Translations under genes and position numbers: made by a program
Part shown: positions 26,016 to 33,194 of the stretch, piece after piece
Position numbering within the stretch: position 1 is the stretch's first letter
Layout: each line of letters begins with the position of its first letter
The notes under the pieces: model-generated
What the model was told of the DNA's origin: nothing
The model's database searches: none
Seen by the model: only the letters and a program-made list of their open reading frames with translations
Assembly (NCBI GenBank): GCA_004017535.1
Contig: SAJS01000003.1
Location: 372,001 to 436,000 of the forward strand
DNA from: Mesorhizobium sp.
GTDB taxonomy: Bacteria > Pseudomonadota > Alphaproteobacteria > Rhizobiales > Rhizobiaceae
DNA length: 64,000 nt
Direction: 5' to 3'

Positions 26016-26138
26016 ATTCGGAATTCGGATTTCTATCGCTGCGAGACGTGCGGCCAGGTCGTCGACTGCCAAGACATCAGACAGGTCATGTGGCACGAGT
26101 TCCAGGACGATCATGAGTCGCTGGAGTTAGACGCCTGA
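26016..26138 (+). pseudogene. Small Cys-rich frame without a clear start (possible frameshift)
   Basis: In one frame the codons read FYRCETCGQVVDCQDIRQVM and on through HEFQDDHESLELDA to a stop at 26136-26138. The CxxC and His residues look like a small zinc-binding protein. No ATG, GTG or TTG is available in this frame after the DUF3606 stop. An ATG at 25954 is in another frame, so one indel near 25980-26015 may have broken it. It could also use an unusual start; I call it a likely pseudogene. Confidence 0.4.
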
Positions 26139-26276
26139 CGCGGATAATATTCCTGCCCGCGACCTAGGATGGTCCTCCAAGGCGGCGAAACTGGCCTGCG
26201 CTACTGTCAAGCCGCAACGACCGCGAAACAAAGTCGTGAGGCGAGAGTTATTCCACTGTTCAACAAGGCCAGCGGA

Positions 26277-26573
26277 ATGCCCACTTTTCATTTCCACGTC
26301 CACAACGGCGAATTCAACCCCGATGATGAGGGCGTCGATCTCCCCGATCTGGATGCCGCGCGCCAGGAAGCAGTGCGCGCCGCCGGCGAGATGATAAACG
26401 ACAGCAAGCGATCGTTCTGGGAGCATATGACCCCTTGGATCATGAATGTGACGGATGACAGAAATCGGCTTCTGTTCACGCTCCAGTTCGCAGCAAAGGT
26501 GCCATCAGGAGAGGCTCTTTACATTCCGCGAGAGCGCGAAACAAAAAACCCGCCAGCCGAAGCCAGCGGGTGA
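26277..26573 (+). CDS. DUF6894 family protein
   Basis: 98 residues from ATG 26277; the upstream extension to 26169 lacks coding character. It starts PTFHFHVHNGEFNPDDEGVD, the typical DUF6894 beginning (beta hairpin then D-x-x-G), followed by LPDLDAARQEAVRAAGEMI, then a beta sheet ending LLFTLQFAAKVP. The family is small, cytoplasmic and widespread in rhizobia, with unknown role. Its 3' end runs into a terminator hairpin. Confidence 0.78.
   Translation: MPTFHFHVHNGEFNPDDEGVDLPDLDAARQEAVRAAGEMINDSKRSFWEHMTPWIMNVTDDRNRLLFTLQFAAKVPSGEALYIPRERETKNPPAEASG
26546..26573 (+). terminator. Hairpin at the end of the DUF6894 gene
   Basis: CCCGC-CAG and CCAG-CGGG form a stem around CCGAAG, preceded by AAAAAA. 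It overlaps the last codons. No T run follows, so it may act bidirectionally. Confidence 0.55.
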
Positions 26574-26691
26574 AAGGTGGTTGGGCTCGGACCCGCCAGG
26601 ACCGAGCGACCAATCATGTGCACACGACGGGATGAGGCCGCGCCCACAAATGTTAAAGGGGTCATTGCGTAAGCCTGCCTGATATGGACGC

Positions 26692-26895
26692 TTAGTCCGG
26701 AACGCGGCGATACGGGAAATGATTTCGAATGTGGTCGTTGAAAAAGCGACCCTTGACGAATGCCGATCGGAAAGCTGCGTAGGTCTCAGGCGGCACCCCC
26801 TCAAAATCGTAGCGCTTGCCGCTAGCCACGAACCACACAGAGAGGATCCTGCTGGCCTGATCGTACTCAGTCTTCTTGATCGAGGTGGATGGCAA
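26692..26895 (-). CDS. KTSC-domain small protein
   Basis: 67 residues from TTG 26895, the only reasonable start; AAGGTG lies 5 nt before it. It has the KTSC signature layout: S-x-(I/L) start, YDQASRILSVWFVASGKRYDFEGVPPETY and AFVKGRFFNDHIRNHFPYRR, which ends with the conserved basic patch. Members are 60-70 residues and thought to be RNA- or protein-binding; nothing is proven. Gene orientation is opposite to its neighbours. Confidence 0.82.
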   Translation of the reverse strand: MPSTSIKKTEYDQASRILSVWFVASGKRYDFEGVPPETYAAFRSAFVKGRFFNDHIRNHFPYRRVPD

Positions 26896-26976
26896 TGACG
26901 CACCTTGCGAGTTTGCATTCGCAAACGCCGGGGACGCGGCTTTTGTTTCAGGGATGTGAACCTATAACGCCCCTCC

Positions 26977-27189
26977 ATGAAGACGACAGCGACCTACGAT
27001 TCGGCGACGGACACATTCACGCTTGAGAAGGGCATATGGCGAGGGGCGTTCCCGATTGCCGATTTGCAGAAGTGGCTGACTTTCTATCGCCAACAGATGG
27101 AGCGCTACCCTGCGCAAGCGCGGTCCTACGCAGAAGACGTGAAGGCTCTTGAAGCGCTCGCCAAACAGATCGGCGCGAAATTGCACTGA
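26977..27189 (+). CDS. Small hypothetical protein
   Basis: 70 residues from ATG 26977. A beta-hairpin start (TATYDSATDTFTLEKGIWRG) is followed by a helix (ADLQKWLTFYRQQMERYP) and a second helix ending AKQIGAKLH. It is soluble and has no known motif. A Shine-Dalgarno site is not obvious, and the gap to the divergent KTSC gene is only 81 bp, without an EcfG element. The family is unrecognised. Confidence 0.6.
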   Translation: MKTTATYDSATDTFTLEKGIWRGAFPIADLQKWLTFYRQQMERYPAQARSYAEDVKALEALAKQIGAKLH

Positions 27190-27201
27190 TCCATCCTGCC
27201 C

Positions 27202-27227
27202 GGAACATTTTAGCCCTTCTGCATGTT
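27202..27227 (+). promoter_or_regulatory. EcfG promoter
   Basis: GGAAC (27202-27206), 18 bp, GTT (27225-27227). CCCGGAACATTTTAGC is shared with the promoter at 23987. The gene starts at 27235, so the transcript is nearly leaderless. Confidence 0.75.
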
Positions 27228-27234
27228 TCCATGA

Positions 27235-27462
27235 ATGACCAAGAACGATCCTGACTGCCGCGCCGCGCTCCAACTTATCCGGGCCACGATCGAGGAGCAT
27301 TGCCCGCCTGGCGTGCTACCGAGCGAAGATTTCACCTATGGCCGCGATGGTCCTTCCCTGCTGTCCGAAGCTGAGGCGCTATCAGCCGCGATTGTGGCCA
27401 CGGTCAAGCGGCTGAGCTTCGAGCCGCGCGAGATGCCGCCAGCGCCAAGCATCAAAGCTTAG
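27235..27462 (+). CDS. Small hypothetical stress-linked protein
   Basis: 75 residues from ATG 27235. N-terminal DPDCRAALQLIRATIEEHCPP, with two Cys, is followed by an acidic loop (SEDFTYGRDGPSL) and a helix (EAEALSAAIVATVKRL). It is soluble; no enzyme motif is visible. An ATG at 27231 is in another frame. The EcfG promoter 8 bp upstream makes stress induction likely. Function is unknown. Confidence 0.62.
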   Translation: MTKNDPDCRAALQLIRATIEEHCPPGVLPSEDFTYGRDGPSLLSEAEALSAAIVATVKRLSFEPREMPPAPSIKA

Positions 27463-27510
27463 CTGGAGACGTCTCTCGATCACCGTATCAAGCACCGCGA
27501 GATCTTCCAG

Positions 27511-27540
27511 TGCTGCTACTTCCAGTGCTGCTACTTCCAG
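27511..27540. repeat. Two-copy 15-bp tandem repeat
   Basis: TGCTGCTACTTCCAG occurs at 27511-27525 and again, identical, at 27526-27540, just upstream of the family F repeat. Coding frames across it are not convincing. Confidence 0.8.
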
Positions 27541-27559
27541 CGGGTCCGCTGCTTGTGCC

Positions 27560-27645
27560 GCCGCCAAAGCGGCAAAAGCTATGAGGGATGGGGGCAGAGG
27601 GGCAGGTAGGGAGAAGCACCTGTGCTTCACCCATGTCAGGGCGCC
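27560..27645. repeat. Dispersed repeat, family F, copy 2
   Basis: Second copy of the element at 23791-23877, same orientation, about 75-80% similar by eye. Confidence 0.8.
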
Positions 27646-27651
27646 CGCGCC

Positions 27652-27885
27652 CTAGTCCGCCGCGCGCGGCGCCTCGGGCTCGTCGTCGGGCGGTTCGAGG
27701 ATCTCGATCAGTCGCGCCACGCGGGCGCCAGGCATGGCATGGCCCTCATTCACCAGCGCCTCGTCGGCGCCGATCCAGGCGAAGGCCTCGCGCAGTTCCT
27801 CGAGGCTGGCCCCGGTGAGCGCGATGTCGGCGATGACGGCCTCGTCGACCGGTCCAAGCACGGAAATGATCTCGCTGCGGGTCAT
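27652..27885 (-). CDS. Small hypothetical protein, stress-linked
   Basis: 77 residues from ATG 27885, which is preceded by GGGAGGACAAG. The first two-thirds are helical and acidic (SEIISVLGPVDEAVIADIA, then LEELREAFAWIGADEAL), ending in an acidic/Pro tail. An EcfG promoter match lies 40 bp upstream. No known domain; conserved-looking codon use supports a real gene. The longer frame to 28128 has no ribosome site. Confidence 0.7.
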   Translation of the reverse strand: MTRSEIISVLGPVDEAVIADIALTGASLEELREAFAWIGADEALVNEGHAMPGARVARLIEILEPPDDEPEAPRAAD

Positions 27886-27924
27886 CTTGTCCTCCCTCAC
27901 AGGTCGGGATGATTGGCCAAAGGA

Positions 27925-27950
27925 AACGGCTGACGGGCGGAGCGGGTTCC
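27925..27950 (-). promoter_or_regulatory. EcfG promoter for 27652-27885
   Basis: On the minus strand: GGAAC (27950-27946), 18 bp ending in C, GTT (27927-27925). Leader about 35 bp. Confidence 0.72.
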
Positions 27951-28060
27951 GGCGCGGCGGCCCGTAATCGCCTTCCTCGAAGGACGGGATTGGCCGCGCG
28001 CTTTGATCTCGCACGAGACAACCGCTATGCACCTCACGGACGGAAACATCCGAGTCCCTC

Positions 28061-28654
28061 ATGAAATTCGCTATCCTGCTTTGCGCCTTGCTGCTTGCCT
28101 CCCCTGCCCGGGCGGACTGGAAGCCCATCGAGAAGATCGAGACCTATGCCGTCTCGGGCCAAGGCGCGGAGCAGCTCTATCTCTCGATCGGCGAGAAGGG
28201 TCCGCTGGTCGGCGCGGCCGGCGGCGGGCGTCGCGTCATTGCGCACACGTTCTTCAAGCTGACCTGGCAGCGCGACTACCAGCCGCAAGGCAGCGCCTGC
28301 GTGCTGAAGTCGGCGCGGCCGAAGCTGATCATCACCTACACGCTGCCGAAGCCGGCCGGAAAGCTGGACCCCGCCCTGCAGGCGCGCTGGGACAGGTTCG
28401 CGGCCGGCCTGATCGCGCATGAGAAGGTGCATGGCGCCGGCATCGTCGACATGGTCGAGAAGATCGTCGCCTTCAGCACCGGCCTCACCGCCGAGAACGA
28501 TCCCGGCTGCAAGAAGGTCAGGGCGGAACTGACGGCCTATCTCGACCAGCTCTCCAAGGCGCAGCGCCAGGGCAGCCGCGACTTCGACAGGAAAGAGTTC
28601 GGGCAGGACGGCAACATGCTGAAGCTGATCGCGGCGTTTCTGGGCGGCGGCTAG
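28061..28654 (+). CDS. DUF922 secreted zinc-dependent protease-like protein
   Basis: 197 residues. A signal peptide (about 1-18, ending ARAD) leads to the DUF922 domain: beta strands with YAVSGQGAEQLY at the start, then the motif GLIAHEKVHGAGIVD near residue 120, a HExxH-like zinc site. The family is annotated as a predicted periplasmic Zn protease, without a known target. The C-terminal helical part carries a FDRKEFGQDG turn. ATG at 28061. It converges on the LuxR-type regulator gene, whose stop overlaps its own by 4 bp. Confidence 0.82.
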   Translation: MKFAILLCALLLASPARADWKPIEKIETYAVSGQGAEQLYLSIGEKGPLVGAAGGGRRVIAHTFFKLTWQRDYQPQGSACVLKSARPKLIITYTLPKPAGKLDPALQARWDRFAAGLIAHEKVHGAGIVDMVEKIVAFSTGLTAENDPGCKKVRAELTAYLDQLSKAQRQGSRDFDRKEFGQDGNMLKLIAAFLGGG

Positions 28655-30075
28655 CGGATCGCCACCAGCTTCGCCGCGTCGCGGATAGCGCGCACGGCGT
28701 CCGGATTGGTGACGGGATAGCCCGCAATGAAACCGTCCACCGAGAAGCCTGGAAATTCCGTGCGCAACCTGCCCGCGATGGCGGCCGCCTCGGCCCCCTC
28801 GCCCTCCCTCGCATGGGCGAGCATCAGAAATATCAGCACGTGCGGAGAATCCGGCGTGCTCCGTCGCAGTGCGGCTATGGCTTCCCGGTACTTGCCGGCC
28901 GTGAACAGGACCCGCCCCTGCATGCCGAAATACCATGGCGGGGCAAGCGGGTTGAGGCGCATGGCGCGCTCGATGAGCGGGATCGCTTCGGCCGGATCGC
29001 CCGCGACCAGCGCCTTGCTGCCGGCAAGCAGCGCCAGTGTGTCGGCATGATTTGAACCGCATTCGAAGGCGCGCCGGTGCGCTCTTTCAGCTGCCTCCAG
29101 ATCGCCGAGGCAGCCCATGAGATCGCCGAAGCAGTTGTGCGCAGTGCTGTCGCTCGGGTCGAGCCGCAGGGCATTCTCGGCCGCCCAGCGCCATTTGGCG
29201 ATCGAGGCGTTCAGATCGTCGCCGAAGCCGTTACCGGCCTCGATCGAATATGCGTACGCGAGCTCGGTCCAGGCCCGCACCAAGGTCGGGTCAAGCTCGA
29301 GCGCACGCGAAAACAGTCGGATGGCCTCCCTGTTGCCGCTGCGGCTGAAGGTGTTGTGCTGCTCGACACCCAACAGATAGCAGTCGTAGGCGCGCAGGCT
29401 AGCCGGCGGCTTGCGGCGGATCGCATTGCGGCCGACCGTGGCGATCGTTCCGAAACAGCCGGCGAGCACGTTGATGACGCTTTCGGTCAAGCTGTCCTGC
29501 AGCGCGAAGATGTCCTCCACGGACCGGTCGAAGCGCTCGCTCCACAGGCTGACGCCGGTCCCTGCGTCCGCGAGTTCCATCGTAAGCCGTACCCGTTGGC
29601 CGACCGCTCGCAATTGACCAGACAGGATATAGGCAGCGCCCAACGCCTTGCCGTCGGCGGCGAAATCGGCCGGCCTGCTGCCAAGAGCCTTCATGGTGTG
29701 GAAGGCAACGACCGGGAGGTCCGCGTAGCGCGCAAGATCGACGGTAATGTCCGACGAAAGGCCGTCGGCAAAACGGCGCCATTGCTCGTCGGCACTCAGG
29801 CATTCGATTGGGAACATCGCGAGCACCGGCGAAGCTTCCGGCCCGTTCGGTGACATGGCCGGCGCGGCTGCGATGGCGTTGATATGCATGGCGAGCGCGA
29901 CCTTGCTGCGCACGCCTAGCTTTTCATAAATCGCGGCGAGATGGGTGCGCACGGTGGACGGCGCGATGAACAGCGCCTCGCCGATCTCGCGATAGGTCAT
30001 GCCGGCGGCGAACCTCTCCGCCACCGCGCGCTCGCGGTCCGACAACACCTCCGAGGTCGTCACGATGCGGTTCAT
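28651..30075 (-). CDS. LuxR-type HTH regulator fused to TolB-like and TPR domains
   Basis: 474 residues. Residues 8-70 are a LuxR/GerE HTH (LSDRERAVAERFAAGMTYREIGEALFIAPSTVRTHLAAIYEKLG). Residues about 90-230 are a TolB-N-like domain (PIECLSADEQWRRFADGLSSDI, SLWSERFDRSVEDIFALQDSL) of the type attached to adenylate cyclases. From 240 to the end are TPR-like repeats. No nucleotide-cyclase catalytic motif is present, so it is probably a regulator or signal scaffold. A second protein with the same TolB/TPR body but an OmpR-type HTH lies at 30994-32523. Targets are unknown. Confidence 0.8.
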   Translation of the reverse strand: MNRIVTTSEVLSDRERAVAERFAAGMTYREIGEALFIAPSTVRTHLAAIYEKLGVRSKVALAMHINAIAAAPAMSPNGPEASPVLAMFPIECLSADEQWRRFADGLSSDITVDLARYADLPVVAFHTMKALGSRPADFAADGKALGAAYILSGQLRAVGQRVRLTMELADAGTGVSLWSERFDRSVEDIFALQDSLTESVINVLAGCFGTIATVGRNAIRRKPPASLRAYDCYLLGVEQHNTFSRSGNREAIRLFSRALELDPTLVRAWTELAYAYSIEAGNGFGDDLNASIAKWRWAAENALRLDPSDSTAHNCFGDLMGCLGDLEAAERAHRRAFECGSNHADTLALLAGSKALVAGDPAEAIPLIERAMRLNPLAPPWYFGMQGRVLFTAGKYREAIAALRRSTPDSPHVLIFLMLAHAREGEGAEAAAIAGRLRTEFPGFSVDGFIAGYPVTNPDAVRAIRDAAKLVAIR

Positions 30076-30242
30076 GGCTTGTCCTGCCAGTGGGCATAGA
30101 CGCGTTCAACCGTAGAACCATCAAAATACTACAAATGCAGGACCCAAAACACTGCATGCGGCCGATGGTTCGGCGGAGGGCGAAGGTTCAGGCTCCCCGC
30201 ATGCCTTTTCAAAGGGCAGCGTTTCAAAGGAGGGAGCCGACC

Positions 30243-30497
30243 ATGAAAACGATGCTGGACACGATATCTGGGTTCTATGGCGCCGTGCGGCTCGATCTTA
30301 GCGAGCCGCCGACGGGCGCCGATCTGGCCGAGCAGCGGCCCGGCCTGTTCGGCCTGCTATCAGCATGGGGAGAGCGGGCGCGGTTTCGTGAGGAGCTTGC
30401 GACCAAGGCGCGCGACACGCCGCATCTCATAGGCGATATCGGCCTGACGATGGACCAGGTGCGCGACGAACTCGCAAAACCCTTGTGGCGCCGCTAG
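30243..30497 (+). CDS. DUF1127-type small protein
   Basis: 84 residues from ATG 30243, after AAGGAGGGAGCC. N-terminal part MLDTISGFYGAVRLDL, central WGERARFREELATKARDTPHLIGDIGLTMDQVRDELAKPLWRR with the DUF1127 C-terminal pattern of Arg residues around a Leu/Asp turn. Members help RNA-linked regulation of phosphate or other metabolism in alphaproteobacteria; the precise role here is unknown. The stop codon TAG is supplied by the first bases of a family D repeat. Confidence 0.78.
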   Translation: MKTMLDTISGFYGAVRLDLSEPPTGADLAEQRPGLFGLLSAWGERARFREELATKARDTPHLIGDIGLTMDQVRDELAKPLWRR

Positions 30498-30593
30498 AGC
30501 AATTCCAAGAAAAGTGTGAGCGGTTTTCTGTCCGGAATTGCGTAAAAACAAGGAGATAGAGCGGTTCTCCGTTGAAACGGTGAAACGCTCTAG
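30494..30593 (+). repeat. Dispersed repeat, family D
   Basis: CTAGAGCAATTCCAAGAAAA at the left and CGTTGAAACGGTGAAACGCT near the right; inverted relative to the copy at 16521-16625. It starts at the DUF1127 stop codon. Confidence 0.85.
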
Positions 30594-30699
30594 CCGGCCG
30601 AATTCAGCGAAAAATCAGGATTGTTTCAGGACAAACGAAGGCCCTCGGGACGATGATGGCGTTCATGGCGGCACATGGCGCCAGCCACGGAGGTGGATC

Positions 30700-30930
30700 A
30701 TGCATGCGAGGACTGACACATCATTTGCACCGACGTCGCTGTCGCGGGGTGAAGCGCTGAGCATGCTTTCCGCGGGCATAGCGGGCCCCTGCTGCGGCGA
30801 AGCCAACGAGATGCTGGCCTGGCTTTACCTGCTGCCGCCCACCGAGACCGCGCCAGGCGAGGCTCGCGTCGAACCGAGCGCCGCACGCCGCCGTTCGTGG
30901 CTTGGCCTGCTCGGCATGTTTCGGGCTTGA
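30700..30930 (+). CDS. Small hypothetical protein
   Basis: 76 residues from ATG 30700. Preceded by GGAGGTGGATC at a proper distance. N-terminal polar part (ARTDTSFAPTSLSRGEA), central GPCCGEANEMLAWLYLLPP with adjacent Cys, and a basic end (ARRRSWLGLLGMFRA). Soluble or weakly membrane-associated. No family recognised. It ends 63 bp before the OmpR-type regulator start and could be co-transcribed with it. Confidence 0.55.
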   Translation: MHARTDTSFAPTSLSRGEALSMLSAGIAGPCCGEANEMLAWLYLLPPTETAPGEARVEPSAARRRSWLGLLGMFRA

Positions 30931-30993
30931 CCTTGCCGGCATTTGCCCTCCCAATGAACCCTGCGCAATCAGGCGTGTCGATGGGGCAAGGGC

Positions 30994-32523
30994 TTGGCGC
31001 TACGGATTGGCGGCGCTGTTCTCGATCTTGACCGGGGTACGCTCCGGCGCGACGGCGACATTGTGCCCGTCCGGCCAAAAACCCTGGAACTGCTCGCCTT
31101 CCTGACGCGCAATCCGGGACGGGTGCTGAGCAAGGACGAACTGATGCAGGCAGTCTGGCCGGGCATCATCGTCACCGAGGACTCGCTCACCCAGTCGATC
31201 CGCGACGCGCGCAAATCGATCGGAGACGAGGCGCAGGCGCTGATCCGCACGGTGCCGCGCCGGGGCTACCTGTTCCAGCTTCCCGAGACTGAGGCCGCGC
31301 AGCCTCCGGCGGCGGCCGCGGCGCGGGCGGAGCCTACGGTGGCGGTGCTGCCGTTTGACGTGGACCCTGCCGACGCCACCGCCAAGGCATTGTTCGATGG
31401 CGCCGTCGAGGAAATCACCAACGCGCTTTCATATTTCAAGACCGTCGCCGTGCTGGCGCGCCATTCGGCTTTCGCCCTGGCCGAGCATTCGCGCGAGGAC
31501 ATCCGGGCGACGGCGGAGCGGCTCGGCGCGGACTATATCGCCGAAGGCCGCGTCGAAACCGCCGGGACGGAATACGGCGCGCGCGTGGTTCTGACCGAGA
31601 CGGCATCCGGCCGGCGCGTCTGGTCGCAGAGCTTCACTTTTGCCCCGGCCGATATCTTCGCTTTCCAGACGATGGTGGCGCAGCGGATCGTGACGGCGCT
31701 GGTCGCCAATATCGAAAGCGCGGTGATGCGGCGCGGCCTGCCTGCGGCCGCGGCCAATGTCGAAGCCTATCTGCATTTCCTGCGGGGGAAGGAGCTGCTG
31801 CGCAGCTATGGCGAACGGGTCAACCAGGATGCGCGCGAGCATTTCCTCAAGGCGATCGAGCTGGATCCGCAATCAGGGCTGGCGCATGCCTATCTGGCTC
31901 TCGCCGAAGTGATTATCGGCGGCTACAACGACGCGCCGCGCGTCGTGCTCGACCAGGCACGCGATCGGGCGCTGCACGCGATCGCGCTCAGCCCGGACGA
32001 GGCGCGCTGCCACCGCATGCTGGCGCTGACGCTTCTCTATCGCGGCCGTGACGAATACGACGCAGTCGAGAAGCACTTCGCCCGCGCGCTGGACCTCAAT
32101 CCCTACGATGCGGACACGCTCGCCCAAACCGGCTTCTTCCGGGCGCTGCGTGGCGACGGCGAGGCCGGGCTGGCCCTGCTCGACAAGGCCATCCAGCTCA
32201 ATCCGATGCATCCGACCTGGTACTATTACGACCGGGGCGAAGCCTTGCTGATCCTCGGCCGCTACCGCGAAGCGGCCGCCTCTTTCTCTTGCCTGCCTCG
32301 CAAAAGCGCTTGGCAATGGGCGAGACTGGCAACGTGCCACGCCCTGGCCGGCGACGCCGGGAAGGCCGTGGCCTGCGTGCGTGAAGGACGCGCCCTGGAG
32401 CCCGCCCTCACCATCGCGCAAATCATCGAGGAAACGCGCATGGAGCGATCCGAGGACCGCGAGAGAATACGTGGGGGGCTCGAGCTGGCAGGCTGGGACG
32501 GCCCGCCGCTCGCTAGAAGCTGA
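30994..32523 (+). CDS. OmpR-type winged-helix regulator fused to TolB-like and TPR domains
   Basis: 509 residues starting at TTG 30994 (GGGGCAAGGGC precedes it; there is no in-frame ATG nearby). Residues 5-95 are a winged helix of the OmpR/CadC class (VRPKTLELLAFLTRNPGRVLSK and IVTEDSLTQSIRDARKSIG). Residues about 115-235 are the TolB-N-like domain (VAVLPFDVDPADATAKALF, LGADYIAEGRVETAG), then TPR repeats including KAIELDPQSGLAHAYLALAE and ARALDLNPYDADTLAQTG. No transmembrane helix, so unlike CadC it is cytoplasmic. It resembles the neighbouring LuxR-type protein apart from the DNA-binding end. Confidence 0.82.
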   Translation: MALRIGGAVLDLDRGTLRRDGDIVPVRPKTLELLAFLTRNPGRVLSKDELMQAVWPGIIVTEDSLTQSIRDARKSIGDEAQALIRTVPRRGYLFQLPETEAAQPPAAAAARAEPTVAVLPFDVDPADATAKALFDGAVEEITNALSYFKTVAVLARHSAFALAEHSREDIRATAERLGADYIAEGRVETAGTEYGARVVLTETASGRRVWSQSFTFAPADIFAFQTMVAQRIVTALVANIESAVMRRGLPAAAANVEAYLHFLRGKELLRSYGERVNQDAREHFLKAIELDPQSGLAHAYLALAEVIIGGYNDAPRVVLDQARDRALHAIALSPDEARCHRMLALTLLYRGRDEYDAVEKHFARALDLNPYDADTLAQTGFFRALRGDGEAGLALLDKAIQLNPMHPTWYYYDRGEALLILGRYREAAASFSCLPRKSAWQWARLATCHALAGDAGKAVACVREGRALEPALTIAQIIEETRMERSEDRERIRGGLELAGWDGPPLARS

Positions 32524-32932
32524 TCTCCACCGCCGCGGCGCTTCGCCTGGCCTCGCCGTGGAACACCGCCTCGATGTTGTTGCCGTCGGGGTCGAGCAGG
32601 AAGCAGGCATAGTAGCCGGGATGGTAATGGCGCTCGCCCGGCCCGCCATTGTCCTTGCCGCCGGCGGCGAGCCCGGCCTTGTAGAAGGCGTCGACCATGG
32701 CGCGGTCCTTCGCCTGGAAGGCGAGATGATGGCGGCCGGTGAGCACGCCGAGCGCGGCGCGGCTGTCGGCGCTGGAGACGAACAATTCGTCGGCCCAGAA
32801 ATAATCCTGCGCCTCGCCGCCGATCGGAACGCCCAGCACCTCGAACAGGGCGCCGTAAAAACGCCGGCTGGCCGCAAGGTCGCGCACCACGAGCTGGATG
32901 TGGTCGATGAGCCGGCCGCGATAAAGTTCCAT
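32513..32932 (-). CDS. VOC-family (glyoxalase/bleomycin resistance) protein
   Basis: 139 residues from ATG 32932; the longer frame to 33196 runs over non-coding sequence. Start: RLIDHIQLVVRDLAASRRFY, the VOC metal-ligand His at the first strand, and the C-terminal YYACFLLDPDGNNIEAVFHGE, giving the conserved Glu. It fits a single-domain metal-dependent VOC enzyme of the glyoxalase/dioxygenase superfamily; substrate unknown. Its 3' end overlaps the TPR regulator gene on the opposite strand by 11 bp. Confidence 0.82.
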   Translation of the reverse strand: MELYRGRLIDHIQLVVRDLAASRRFYGALFEVLGVPIGGEAQDYFWADELFVSSADSRAALGVLTGRHHLAFQAKDRAMVDAFYKAGLAAGGKDNGGPGERHYHPGYYACFLLDPDGNNIEAVFHGEARRSAAAVEISF

Positions 32933-33194
32933 GGGGTGCTCCTGCTGGTTTCTGCGGCTCAATCTAGAAGGGCCTGCAACGCGGTCAATGTGGAGCGCCG
33001 CAGACTGCTGACACTGAAAGGCCGGCCGCGGAGCGTCGACGGCAAATAACGACGCGCCCAAAAACCAGATAAAAAATGCAACCGGATTTGTAGGATCGGC
33101 TGCCGCCCCGGCGTCCTTCGGACGCAAATGGCCCGGTGGACTGGAAAAACCGCGCCACATCAAACAGGATGCCTTACGGCATGGGAGCAGAACC

